Below are positions 34,759 through 41,618 of a DNA stretch of 41,618 nt, piece after piece. Source of the DNA: Coriobacteriia bacterium (GTDB taxonomy: Bacteria > Actinomycetota > Coriobacteriia > WRKU01 > WQUG01); NCBI GenBank assembly GCA_009785795.1, contig WQVN01000006.1, positions 1-41,618 on the forward strand, in the 5' to 3' direction. The notes under the pieces are model-generated. The model saw nothing but the letters and a program-made list of their open reading frames with translations, did not search any database and had not been told where the DNA came from. How positions within the stretch are numbered: position 1 is the first letter of the stretch; the number at the start of each line of letters is the position of its first letter. A program made the translations under genes and the position numbers.

Positions 34759-35856
34759 ATGAATGAATTATTTGCGATGACCTTTGGTAGAATATTTTTT
34801 ACCCTTGCAACAGCACCTGCAACTACCGCCTTGGCAATTGCTGCCTGTTTTAGCCTGTGTATCATTTTCCAAGTTACGCTACTTCGTCGAGAGAGCCTCC
34901 GCACAGGAAAATTGCTTAAAAGGTCGCACTTTGCGTGGACTTCACTGTTTATTTTCTATCTACTAAATGTATATCGCATCACGGGCATGGGAACACTGTG
35001 GAGCATCATCGGCAACAACGCACGAATCAACATGGATACTATCCACCTAGTTCCCTTCATGTCCTTTACTGATGACCAGCTCGGTTTTCTATTTTTTGCA
35101 CTCAATATAGCAATGACGGTACCACTGGGATTATTTCTTTCAGCACTCTGGCCAACAATGCGCTCATGGAAGCGAATCGCATTGGCAGGCTTTTGCTTCT
35201 CGCTGGCCATCGAACTAAGTCAACTATTCACAATGCGAGGCACCAACGTTGATGACCTAATTGCAAATACTCTGGGAGTAGTAGTCGGCTACAGTCTATT
35301 CAAGTTTATCGACAGCTATCGTGCTCGCAAAATGAGCGATCGCAAAAAGGCGCAACTGCAGACAAGAGAACACGTCCAGCCACAATCAAGCATACTGCGA
35401 AATGAGGGCATTACCTATGTGGCACTATCATTTCTAGGCATGTTCCTTTTCTTTAACTCGGCCGTAGTAGCCAATTTGGACATGCAAATTGGACTTGCAG
35501 GCAACATGGAAATAATAAGCACAAATACAACCGATCCATTACAGCAAGAGTCTGATCTCAAGGGCACGGTACTTGAAGCAACTACAAATAGTGTAATCAT
35601 CGAACTGATCGAAACAGACGAAATGGAAGACGGTACTCTATTGGCTGCATCAACAGATGATGAGCAAAAAGTATACTTTGACAACATGACGGGGATAGAT
35701 ATCTGGCGAATTGATGAGTTCAAAGTCGCTATTCCCGTAGCAATAGGAGCAAGCCCCTACGATATCAGAGAGGGTGACATGGTAGATATCGTCCTTAGGG
35801 AAGGTTCCAGCAAAGAAGCTCCAGCACAGCACATCACCGTCTGGCGCTTCCCCTAG
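34759..35856 (+). CDS. VanZ-like membrane protein with extra C-terminal domain
   Basis: A 365-aa protein. The VanZ-like domain covers residues about 40-195: NMDTIHLVPFMSF, MTVPLGLFLSALWP, ELSQLFTMRGTNVDDLIANT and LGVVVGYSLFKFI. After a basic loop and a further helix (ALSFLGMFLFFNSAVVANL) comes a roughly 110-residue beta-rich domain (LKGTVLEATTNSVIIELIE, IREGDMVDIVLREGSSKEAP) that should face outside. Classic VanZ (teicoplanin tolerance) lacks this. The ATG at 34759 is preceded by AGGAAAAGAGA; the frame upstream to 34720 has no support. It follows the kinase by 116 bp containing only a weak 5-bp hairpin (34694-34709). Confidence 0.85.
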   Translation: MNELFAMTFGRIFFTLATAPATTALAIAACFSLCIIFQVTLLRRESLRTGKLLKRSHFAWTSLFIFYLLNVYRITGMGTLWSIIGNNARINMDTIHLVPFMSFTDDQLGFLFFALNIAMTVPLGLFLSALWPTMRSWKRIALAGFCFSLAIELSQLFTMRGTNVDDLIANTLGVVVGYSLFKFIDSYRARKMSDRKKAQLQTREHVQPQSSILRNEGITYVALSFLGMFLFFNSAVVANLDMQIGLAGNMEIISTNTTDPLQQESDLKGTVLEATTNSVIIELIETDEMEDGTLLAASTDDEQKVYFDNMTGIDIWRIDEFKVAIPVAIGASPYDIREGDMVDIVLREGSSKEAPAQHITVWRFP

Positions 35857-35922
35857 GCAGAGGTCAGAAAGAGGGATGCTGGATATGATTCAGGCAGTTA
35901 ATCTCCTCATTTCTGCCAGTAA

Positions 35923-36240
35923 TTACTCTGCTGCATCATTGCCGGGTGGCAAAGCTTCCAGTGGCTTTGCCTGCTCATGACTGTCGCCGTGATTGTCAAC
36001 TTCGTAAATCATTACTGGCTCACTATATATTGTCACAGATTCGCTCATAGACCTAATTAGGCGCTTACGAAAAATGAGAAAGGCAACTGTGCCTACCAGT
36101 CCTAAGGCCAGTGCAACTATCAGTACCACAGTCAGACCAACTGTCGCAAGCAGACCACCCACAATAAGCAGCGCAATTGTCAACACCAACAACACAATTG
36201 CCTTCATGCTATTCCAAATTTTGTTCAGAATTTTCATCAT
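35923..36240 (-). CDS. small membrane protein behind tRNA-Lys, unknown
   Basis: A 105-aa protein with two hydrophobic helices (VLLVLTIALLIVGGLLATVG and VLIVALALGLVGTVAFLIF), then a polar acidic C-terminus (NHGDSHEQAKPLEALPP). Its ATG lies 9 bp after the tRNA-Lys CCA on the same strand, and no Shine-Dalgarno is visible in that gap. It may depend on readthrough of the tRNA transcript. The start is uncertain (two consecutive ATGs). No family recognised. Confidence 0.6.
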   Translation of the reverse strand: MMKILNKIWNSMKAIVLLVLTIALLIVGGLLATVGLTVVLIVALALGLVGTVAFLIFRKRLIRSMSESVTIYSEPVMIYEVDNHGDSHEQAKPLEALPPGNDAAE

Positions 36241-36249
36241 ATTGGTTTC

Positions 36250-36325
36250 TGGTGGGTCATGAAGGGGTCGAACCTTCGACCTTCGGATTAAGAGTCCGCT
36301 GCTCTGCCAGCTGAGCTAATGACCC
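36250..36325 (-). tRNA. tRNA-Lys (CTT)
   Basis: A 76-base cloverleaf on the minus strand. Acceptor GGGTCAT/ATGACCC, D-arm GCTCAGCTGGCAGAGC, anticodon loop CTCTTAA (anticodon CTT, reads AAG), T-arm AAGGTTCGACCCCTT region, discriminator A and encoded CCA. Confidence 0.96.
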
Positions 36326-36350
36326 ACGTTAGTCACACTAGATGCAATAA

Positions 36351-36392
36351 GCGCGCTAAAGCGGTGGGTTGCTCCGCATCGCCATAGCGCGC
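36351..36392 (-). terminator. hairpin behind ahcY
   Basis: GCGCGCT (36351-36357) pairs with AGCGCGC (36386-36392), and an inner GCGG/CCGC (36361-36364 with 36374-36377) extends the structure. It lies 13 bp past the ahcY stop and before tRNA-Lys. On the minus strand it is followed by TTATTG, a weak T-run. Confidence 0.55.
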
Positions 36393-36405
36393 CCGCTAGT
36401 ATAGC

Positions 36406-37665
36406 CTATACCGTACCCTCTGTCCAACTGCCTAAATACTTTTCTTGCTCAGGCGTTAGCACATCAATCTTGATGCCCATGGACTCTAACTTGACCCGTG
36501 CAATTTCATCATCAATATCACGTGGCATGTCGATAACACCTGGCTGAATAGAGTCGCGATTTGCAAGCATCCATTCTGCTGCGAGCGCCTGATTGGCAAA
36601 GCTCATGTCCATAACACTTGCGGGATGCCCCTCTGCGCAAGCCAAGTTGACTAGTCTGCCATCAGCCAATAAATAAATAGTACGTCCATCAGCAAGAACA
36701 AACTCTTCCACTAGAGGTTTTACGGTGCGTGAAGATACGGCATTCTCGCGTAGCCAAGGGATGTTAATCTCGACATTAAAGTGACCACTATTACAGATGA
36801 TTGCACCATCTTTTAGGTTTGCAAACATGGCTTCATCAATAACATTGATGTTGCCTGTAACCGTAATCCACACATCAGCCTCTTTTGCTGCTTCTGCTGC
36901 AGGCATGACACGATGGCCATCCATGACTGCTTCAAGTGCCATCAATGGATCAATCTCGCACACTATGACGTTTGCACCAATGCCCTCTGCGCGCATAGCA
37001 GCACCTTTGCCACACCAACCATAGCCAGATACTACTACAGTTCGTCCTGCAAGTAGACGGTTGGTTGCACGCACAATACCGTCAATGGTTGACTGCCCGG
37101 TACCATAGCGATTGTCAAACATGTGCTTTGTGTTGGCATCGTTTACTGCAACAATGGGATACTTTAGCGCACCATCTGCTGCCATAGCCTTCAGACGAAT
37201 GACGCCTGTGGTAGTTTCTTCAGTTCCGCCAATGATGCCATCAAGAATTTGCGGAAAGTCCTCGTGGATACGACTTACCACGTCACAACCATCATCCATC
37301 GTAATGTGAGGTTCAAATGCAATCACGCTGTCGATATGCTTGTAATAGGTTTCTGTATCAACACCCTTGATGGCAAAAACCCGAACATCGTAATACTTAA
37401 CTAACGCTGCTGCAACGTCATCTTGAGTCGAGAGTAGGTTGGACGCACATAGTGCTACCTCTGCCCCACCAGCCACAAGAGCGCGCATTAAGTTCGCAGT
37501 CTCGGTTGTGACGTGCATGCAAGCACCTACGCGAATACCTGCAAAAGGCTTTTCGCGTCCATAGCGCTCACCAATTTCCGCAAGCACTGGCATGTCGCGC
37601 TGTGCCCACTCAATACGTGCACGTCCTGCGTCAGCAAGACTCATGTCCAATACATCATATTTCAC
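36406..37665 (-). CDS. ahcY: adenosylhomocysteinase
   Basis: A 419-aa NAD-dependent enzyme that splits S-adenosylhomocysteine into adenosine and homocysteine in the methyl cycle. Visible: [20 protein letters not shown] (substrate domain), [35 protein letters not shown] with catalytic Lys/Asp, and the NAD loop [15 protein letters not shown]. It is somewhat shorter than the E. coli-absent/plant type and resembles archaeal-type enzymes in length and in lacking the C-terminal KY extension. The start is a GTG at 37665 with AGGAG seven bases upstream. It has its own extended -10 promoter. Confidence 0.95.
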   Translation of the reverse strand: MKYDVLDMSLADAGRARIEWAQRDMPVLAEIGERYGREKPFAGIRVGACMHVTTETANLMRALVAGGAEVALCASNLLSTQDDVAAALVKYYDVRVFAIKGVDTETYYKHIDSVIAFEPHITMDDGCDVVSRIHEDFPQILDGIIGGTEETTTGVIRLKAMAADGALKYPIVAVNDANTKHMFDNRYGTGQSTIDGIVRATNRLLAGRTVVVSGYGWCGKGAAMRAEGIGANVIVCEIDPLMALEAVMDGHRVMPAAEAAKEADVWITVTGNINVIDEAMFANLKDGAIICNSGHFNVEINIPWLRENAVSSRTVKPLVEEFVLADGRTIYLLADGRLVNLACAEGHPASVMDMSFANQALAAEWMLANRDSIQPGVIDMPRDIDDEIARVKLESMGIKIDVLTPEQEKYLGSWTEGTV

Positions 37666-37703
37666 AGTATTCTCCTAGCGATTTATCCATTTCAAACACA
37701 ACG

Positions 37704-37712
37704 ATTGTAGCA
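37704..37712 (-). promoter_or_regulatory. extended -10 promoter of ahcY
   Basis: TGC-TACAAT on the minus strand, 38 bp before the GTG start. No clear -35. Confidence 0.55.
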
Positions 37713-37744
37713 GACCTAAATCTTCTTAGGACGTGAAGGGCACC

Positions 37745-38617
37745 CTAAGACCATGCGTCCGCTACCTGTATCGCCACTATCGCAATCAATATAAGAATGC
37801 CACCGATGACAAAACTGCCAGTAATTAGGTCGCCAAAAATAAGAGCGCCACCAATAACACCTATAATGGGCTCTGCCATGGCGGTAATGCCTGCATTAAC
37901 TGCGGGGATTCGCCTCACTGCCATAAGGAATGCTGCAAATGGCAGCAAGGTAGACAGCGTACCTACTGCGAGTAGTGGCAGCGCAGTTTCAGCTGTGAAG
38001 ATGGGTGTCAATACGGCAGTTGGACCAGCAATAGCCAGCCATAGAACTGTTGATACTACCAATCCGTAAAACAGCAGCGTAAAAGCAGAGAAGCGCTCTT
38101 TGACCTGGTTGCCCATAACTGCATATAGCGAGAAAAACACGGCACTTGCCATTCCCCAGAAAAAGCCAAGAGCCGTAACATTCGTGCCAGCAGGATTGAT
38201 GATCCCCACAACAAGGGCACACCCAACCACCGCAAGTCCGACACCGCCAACTGCCAACAGTTTTGGTTTCTGACGTAGAAAAATCACACCAATGAGCAGC
38301 GAAACTACTGGTGCCAAATAATGCATCAAGATAGCAATGCCCACAGGGTTATGAGCTATAGCCTGTAGATAAGTGTAGGACATGGCCGCCTGCCCAAAGA
38401 TGCCAAAGATTAGCAGAAATGGAATGTCGCGCCTAGGATTTTGCAGTTTGAACGCATCGCGCTTAAAAATCAGAAGAAGTGCACCCAGAGCAACGGCAGC
38501 AACGATGGATCGTATGCCTGTCATTGCTGCTGGATCTATTTCGAGCCACTTTGCAGCAAGCCCTCCTGCTGCCCAGCAAAGGGCGGCAAGCAAGGCAAAT
38601 CCATACCCACGCCACAT
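37745..38617 (-). CDS. EamA (DMT superfamily) permease
   Basis: A 290-aa, ten-helix transporter formed of two EamA repeats. The first repeat begins GYGFALLAALCWAAGGLAAK and contains FGIFGQAAMSYTYLQAI; the second begins LGFFWGMASAVFFSLYAVMG and ends AMAEPIIGVIGGALIFGDLI, the conserved E-P helix. The substrate is unknown (family exports amino acids, metabolites and drugs). The ATG at 38617 has GGAGG six bases upstream, better than the GTG two codons earlier. Extended -10 TGCTAGAAT at 38658-38666. Confidence 0.9.
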   Translation of the reverse strand: MWRGYGFALLAALCWAAGGLAAKWLEIDPAAMTGIRSIVAAVALGALLLIFKRDAFKLQNPRRDIPFLLIFGIFGQAAMSYTYLQAIAHNPVGIAILMHYLAPVVSLLIGVIFLRQKPKLLAVGGVGLAVVGCALVVGIINPAGTNVTALGFFWGMASAVFFSLYAVMGNQVKERFSAFTLLFYGLVVSTVLWLAIAGPTAVLTPIFTAETALPLLAVGTLSTLLPFAAFLMAVRRIPAVNAGITAMAEPIIGVIGGALIFGDLITGSFVIGGILILIAIVAIQVADAWS

Positions 38618-38657
38618 ACGCACCTCCCAACAAAGCGACTACCAGAAATAAGAAGTA

Positions 38658-38666
38658 ATTCTAGCA
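38658..38666 (-). promoter_or_regulatory. extended -10 promoter of the EamA gene
   Basis: TGC-TAGAAT on the minus strand, 40 bp before the ATG. No clear -35. Confidence 0.5.
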
Positions 38667-38833
38667 AACAGATTTGCCTTTTGACCGTCTAAGCCACAGG
38701 TATGGATGTGCTCGTCTGCCAGAAAATTGCCAGTTTAAAGAAAAATTAGCTTTTGCACGAATAGGCTACTATGGAAACCTATCAGTACCTTAAGGAAAGC
38801 ATGATGGAAGAAACAGGCAAAAGGAGTACACCC

Positions 38834-39307
38834 ATGAAAACACTCATCGTCTATGCTACAAAGCACGGTGCCACTCGTGAAATTGCTACTCGCATCTCTG
38901 TGCAAATGAAAGATGCAGAAATCCATGATTTAAAAGAAGGTAACCTGCCCAATCTAAGCAACTACGACTGCACTGTCATTGGCAGCGCCATCTATGCAGG
39001 AACAGTTCGTAAAGAAGTCAAAGAATTCCTTGCAAAGAATGAAAGTGCACTCATGACAAAGAAGCTTGGACTTTTTGTTAGCGGCATGGATCCCAGCAAA
39101 GAGGAAGAAGATTTTCTGGATAACTTTCCACAAAGTATTCGCGAACACGCAACCACGACAAGCCTTCTGGGCGGCATCTTTGATCCGAAAAAAGCTAACG
39201 CGGTAGAACGTCTAGTCATGAAAGCTGTCGCTAAAAAGGTAGAATACTCAGACACCATCAACGATGACAGAATCAACCAGTTTGTACGTGCGATTACTAC
39301 CGAATAG
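38834..39307 (+). CDS. flavodoxin-domain protein
   Basis: A 157-aa FMN-binding protein. The phosphate loop ATKHGATREIA (T-x-x-G-x-T) lies at the N-terminus after MKTLIVY. Then VIGSAIYAGTVRKEVKEFL and LGLFVSGMDP follow. The pattern resembles the HemG/Flavodoxin_5 group, which carries low-potential electrons or oxidises protoporphyrinogen. No haem genes are nearby, so a general redox role is more likely. The ATG at 38834 has AAGGAG seven bases upstream; an in-frame ATG at 38771 would add 21 residues with no family match. Confidence 0.88.
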   Translation: MKTLIVYATKHGATREIATRISVQMKDAEIHDLKEGNLPNLSNYDCTVIGSAIYAGTVRKEVKEFLAKNESALMTKKLGLFVSGMDPSKEEEDFLDNFPQSIREHATTTSLLGGIFDPKKANAVERLVMKAVAKKVEYSDTINDDRINQFVRAITTE

Positions 39308-39333
39308 CTTATGTAGTGCTAAGATCCTCTGTC

Positions 39334-39711
39334 TTATTTAACAGCTTCACCAGCAACAAACGTTCCCGCCGATTGGAAAGCAGCAACAAGTGACTCATAA
39401 ACCTCATTGTACGCCTTTTTTGCTTGGCTCATTCCAATAAGTCCACCCGACATGCCGCTGGTACTCTGAGTGAGCATTATGGTGAAATTTCCATCATCGC
39501 TAGGCGAGCAAGCGATATCAAGTATTAAATGACGTCCCGACTTTCCTGCGAGTGCGCCCAGTGCAAGCGATGCTCCTTTTGAGCCACGTTCTGCACGAGC
39601 CGACCAATCACCTGTTGGCTCCATCGAAAAGTCTTGACCCTGCATGGTCTTAATCATAATCCCTCTTGCAGCTTCATGATCTCCGCTTACCACAAGCTTA
39701 TATCCAGCCAT
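39334..39711 (-). CDS. 125-aa protein of unknown function
   Basis: A small soluble-looking protein: MAGYKLVVSGDHEAARGIMI at the start, a Gly/Ala/Ser-rich middle (GSKGASLALGALAGKSGRHL), a strand-rich LILDIACSPSDDGNFTIMLT segment and a final helix (AYNEVYESLVAAFQSAGTFV). AAGGAG lies nine bases before the ATG. It follows the exported coiled-coil gene by 25 bp and may share its transcript. No family recognised. Confidence 0.65.
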   Translation of the reverse strand: MAGYKLVVSGDHEAARGIMIKTMQGQDFSMEPTGDWSARAERGSKGASLALGALAGKSGRHLILDIACSPSDDGNFTIMLTQSTSGMSGGLIGMSQAKKAYNEVYESLVAAFQSAGTFVAGEAVK

Positions 39712-39736
39712 ACTGAAGTACTCCTTCTCTTTGTAT

Positions 39737-40816
39737 TTATCTTCCTAGTGAGCTAGAAAGATTGCGCCACAGGCTAAAGCCCTGCGGATACATCTGGTAG
39801 TAAACTACGATTGCCTTTACTGATGTTCTGTGATTGCTGTAAGCAGGGAAATTCGGATGAAACCTGCCATTGTGGTCTATTTTGTTCCCAAATAGATTCT
39901 TCATGTGTGGGCGACCGACTCCTGCTTCACCAAGTCCCGTTTCAAAAAGAGATATCCCCACCGCTTTATCGCCTGAAGGAAGCGATGTCCCCATTCTTCC
40001 TTGATAGTAGGCAAGCCAGTATCTGATGAAATATGCCCGCTCGTGTCGGCTTAAAGTTGGAAAGCGAGCGTCCATGTCGATCATTTGCTGGTGCTTGTCA
40101 GCCGATACCTGTGGTAATGACTCTGGAGCAGATTCCTGATCTTCTTCAGCTGCCTGAGGAGCCGTTGGTGCAGCGGCTTGTCGCGCTGTAGCTGTCTGCT
40201 GCTCTGCTCTGGCCGCCGCTGCAGCCGTTGCTTCAGCGGCCGATGCAGCGGCACGATTCTCGTCAAGTAGTTGCTGAACAGAGTCCACATCAGTTCTGCG
40301 TGCAGCCTCAGTGGCCACTTGCTGATCACGCAGTTCATCCAGCTCGCTAAAAGCTTCTTCTAGTTGAAGATTTTGATTGTGCAAGTCATCTAGAGTTTGA
40401 GCATCATTACCTGCCAACATATTCACAAATCGGAAAGTATCGAGAAAGTCTGATAGGTCGTTAGCAGAAAAGAGCATCTTTATGTATCCCAAATTATTTG
40501 ATCGATACATAAAGTCAGCTTGACGTGTCAAGTTTTCTCTGTTGTGAGAAATATCTTCTTTGATTTCTCCAATTCTGGATTCTGTTCTTTCGATCTCTGC
40601 TTCAGTTTCCTCCAGCACTTCTGATGCGCGTTCCAAAGCATCCTGTGCCGTAGCGAGTGATTCCTCTGTCTCTGCAACAAGTGAAGAAGCCGCACGAGCC
40701 TGTTGCTGTAAATCCTGCAATGAGACAGCATGAGCAGCTTGCACCTGTAGTGATGCAAGCACTAAGAGCAAAAAGACGAAAATCAAAACGGCTGCTATAT
40801 TTCGCAGCCTCTTCAT
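39737..40816 (-). CDS. exported coiled-coil protein with glucosaminidase-like C-terminus
   Basis: A 359-aa secreted protein. The signal peptide MKRLRNIAAVLIFVFLLLVL ends near QAAHA. Residues about 35-205 are coiled coil of the PcsB/CwlO N-terminal type (LEETEAEIERTESRIGEIKE, NRENLTRQADFMYRSNN). A Gln/Ala/Pro-rich hinge follows. The last 110 residues read SRHERAYFIRYWLAYYQG, SLFETGLGEAG, MKNLFGNKID and FPAYSNHRTSVKAIVVYYQ. This order resembles the glucosaminidase fold (E-x-G-x-G ... NLFG-x-K ... F-x-x-YS), the Glu being the likely catalytic acid. A cell-wall hydrolase held inactive by its coiled coil is the best guess. The ATG at 40816 is chosen for the signal peptide; no ribosome-binding site is obvious. 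Confidence 0.75.
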   Translation of the reverse strand: MKRLRNIAAVLIFVFLLLVLASLQVQAAHAVSLQDLQQQARAASSLVAETEESLATAQDALERASEVLEETEAEIERTESRIGEIKEDISHNRENLTRQADFMYRSNNLGYIKMLFSANDLSDFLDTFRFVNMLAGNDAQTLDDLHNQNLQLEEAFSELDELRDQQVATEAARRTDVDSVQQLLDENRAAASAAEATAAAAARAEQQTATARQAAAPTAPQAAEEDQESAPESLPQVSADKHQQMIDMDARFPTLSRHERAYFIRYWLAYYQGRMGTSLPSGDKAVGISLFETGLGEAGVGRPHMKNLFGNKIDHNGRFHPNFPAYSNHRTSVKAIVVYYQMYPQGFSLWRNLSSSLGR

Positions 40817-40843
40817 GTGTACTATCGAATTCAACACGTTTCA

Positions 40844-40852
40844 ATCATACCA
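40844..40852 (-). promoter_or_regulatory. extended -10 promoter of the coiled-coil hydrolase gene
   Basis: TGG-TATGAT on the minus strand, 27 bp before the ATG. No clear -35. Confidence 0.45.
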
Positions 40853-40918
40853 TCAGATAGTGATTAATGGTTGTAATAATACGATTTTTTCTAGCCAAGT
40901 GTACTTCAAGCTATAAAT

Positions 40919-41047
40919 TTACTCCGGAGTCAAAACTATCTTCTGCCCTGGAGCGAAGGTGTCCTCATTGTCCCAATTCCAACTGCCACTACCAGTACCT
41001 ATCTGGAAATGCACTTTTGTGACGCCCAGATTAAGCGCTTTATACTG
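40919..41047 (-). pseudogene. 43-codon gene remnant (C-terminal tail only)
   Basis: An open stretch on the minus strand encodes residues such as KVHFQIGTGSGSWNWDNEDT then FAPGQKIVLTPE and a TAA. It has no start codon and an in-frame TAG sits directly upstream. Composition is protein-like (Trp/Gly/Asn-rich, as in surface or carbohydrate-binding domains) rather than random. It appears to be the tail of a lost gene. The remaining bases of 40853-41217 show no gene apart from a promoter-like TGCTACAAT. Confidence 0.45.
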
Positions 41048-41054
41048 CTACAAT
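41046..41054 (+). promoter_or_regulatory. possible extended -10 promoter of the last gene
   Basis: TGC-TACAAT on the plus strand, 163 bp before the next start codon, partly inside the remnant. The long leader shows no clear structure. Confidence 0.35.
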
Positions 41055-41217
41055 AATCGTGTGAGCAGCTCATGCCAATATGACATTAAGGCATTGGACA
41101 GCTTTCATAAGGAACATGCCACATAATTCTTTGGTGCAGTGTACCCAAGTGAACTGTGTAGCTACTCCATTGCTAAACTATTAAGCGTAGGGTACTTATT
41201 TCAAGAGGATAGGTGCA

Positions 41218-41618
41218 ATGAGAACAAAATCAGAGGCTAACCAGCCATTAAAGAAGCGTGCAAAGCTAGCGCAGGTTAATTGCGTCATCTTGGTGGCTGT
41301 ATTTTTACTATCATTGCCCATCATGGGATTCATTAAAGTGTATGCCATTTTTGCTAGAGGGTATGTAATCTGGCTTGCTCCTTGGCTTTTGTCCTTCTTG
41401 AGCGAACTCCTTCTAAGAATTGAAGTTGGAGCGACAATAATTGTAACTACCACCATTTTCGCCATTGCTGCCGCACTTCAAAACACACTAATCGCTTGGA
41501 TCTATTTGCGCTACAAAGACTCATCGAAATTCGTTCGCATCGGCTGCCAAATCTTCGCTGGCATTGTTATCCTTATAGTACTGCTCATCTTCCTGCGACA
41601 CTATATAAGCTTTGGACA
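41218..41618 (+). CDS. membrane protein, cut by right window edge
   Basis: 133 codons are open to the window end with no stop. The ATG at 41218 has AGAGGATAGG upstream. The product begins MRTKSEANQPLKKRAKLAQV. Hydrophobic segments follow (VNCVILVAVFLLSLPIMGFI, VGATIIVTTTIFAIAAALQN, IFAGIVILIVLLIFLRHYI). It probably has four or more helices. No family recognised; the C-terminus is not visible. Confidence 0.65.
   Translation, partial: MRTKSEANQPLKKRAKLAQVNCVILVAVFLLSLPIMGFIKVYAIFARGYVIWLAPWLLSFLSELLLRIEVGATIIVTTTIFAIAAALQNTLIAWIYLRYKDSSKFVRIGCQIFAGIVILIVLLIFLRHYISFG

Noticed and set aside
35857-35922. Bidirectional terminator between the VanZ-like gene and the converging membrane protein
   Set aside because: The complementary stretches need a bulge and a loop of about 30 bases, and no T-run follows.
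41050-41217. Possible insertion-sequence remnant
   Set aside because: No terminal inverted repeats, target duplication or transposase motifs could be found.

Overview
The window reads as chromosomal DNA of a Gram-positive, anaerobic actinobacterium, most likely a member of the Coriobacteriia (Eggerthellales-like). The evidence is an 11-subunit complex I operon without nuoEFG, an oxalate/formate-antiporter-type MFS carrier, a VanZ-like protein, CCA-encoding tRNA genes, mixed ATG/GTG/TTG starts and roughly balanced base composition. The assignment is inference from gene content; no database was searched. No CRISPR array, intact insertion sequence, rRNA gene or phage module is visible.

Layout. 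From 1 to 26.5 kb almost everything is on the minus strand. (a) 1-5750: an SPFH-domain protein (cut by the window edge), then a replication cluster transcribed as MFS exporter > fused fumarase-beta/thymidylate kinase > holB (delta') > ricT/PSP1. (b) 5831-8557: a P-type cation ATPase. (c) 8705-20571: serS behind a tightly overlapping nuoABCDHIJKLMN operon. It encodes the membrane arm and Q-module of complex I but no NADH-oxidising module. (d) 20772-20994: a tRNA-Thr whose 3' end is repeated 147 bp downstream; the second copy supplies the last codons of cca. (e) 20973-26473: trpS > scpA > scpB > rluB > amidohydrolase > cca.

From 26.5 kb strands alternate. An OFA-family carrier at 26847 has a structured leader with riboswitch-like, mutually exclusive pairings. 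Two tandem zinc-ribbon membrane proteins (28239-30641) are paralogues. They face a plus-strand set of small genes: DUF2007, a rhodanese lipoprotein and a mini zinc-ribbon membrane protein. A two-component system and a VanZ-like protein follow (32616-35856). Then come a small membrane protein just behind tRNA-Lys, adenosylhomocysteinase, an EamA permease, a flavodoxin, an unknown 125-aa protein, an exported coiled-coil protein with a glucosaminidase-like C-terminus, a gene remnant and a membrane protein running off the right edge.

Most notable: the fumarase-beta/thymidylate kinase fusion, the switch-like leader of the OFA transporter, four exact-period 26-residue repeats in the C-terminus of NuoL, and the duplicated tRNA-Thr tail that forms the end of cca.
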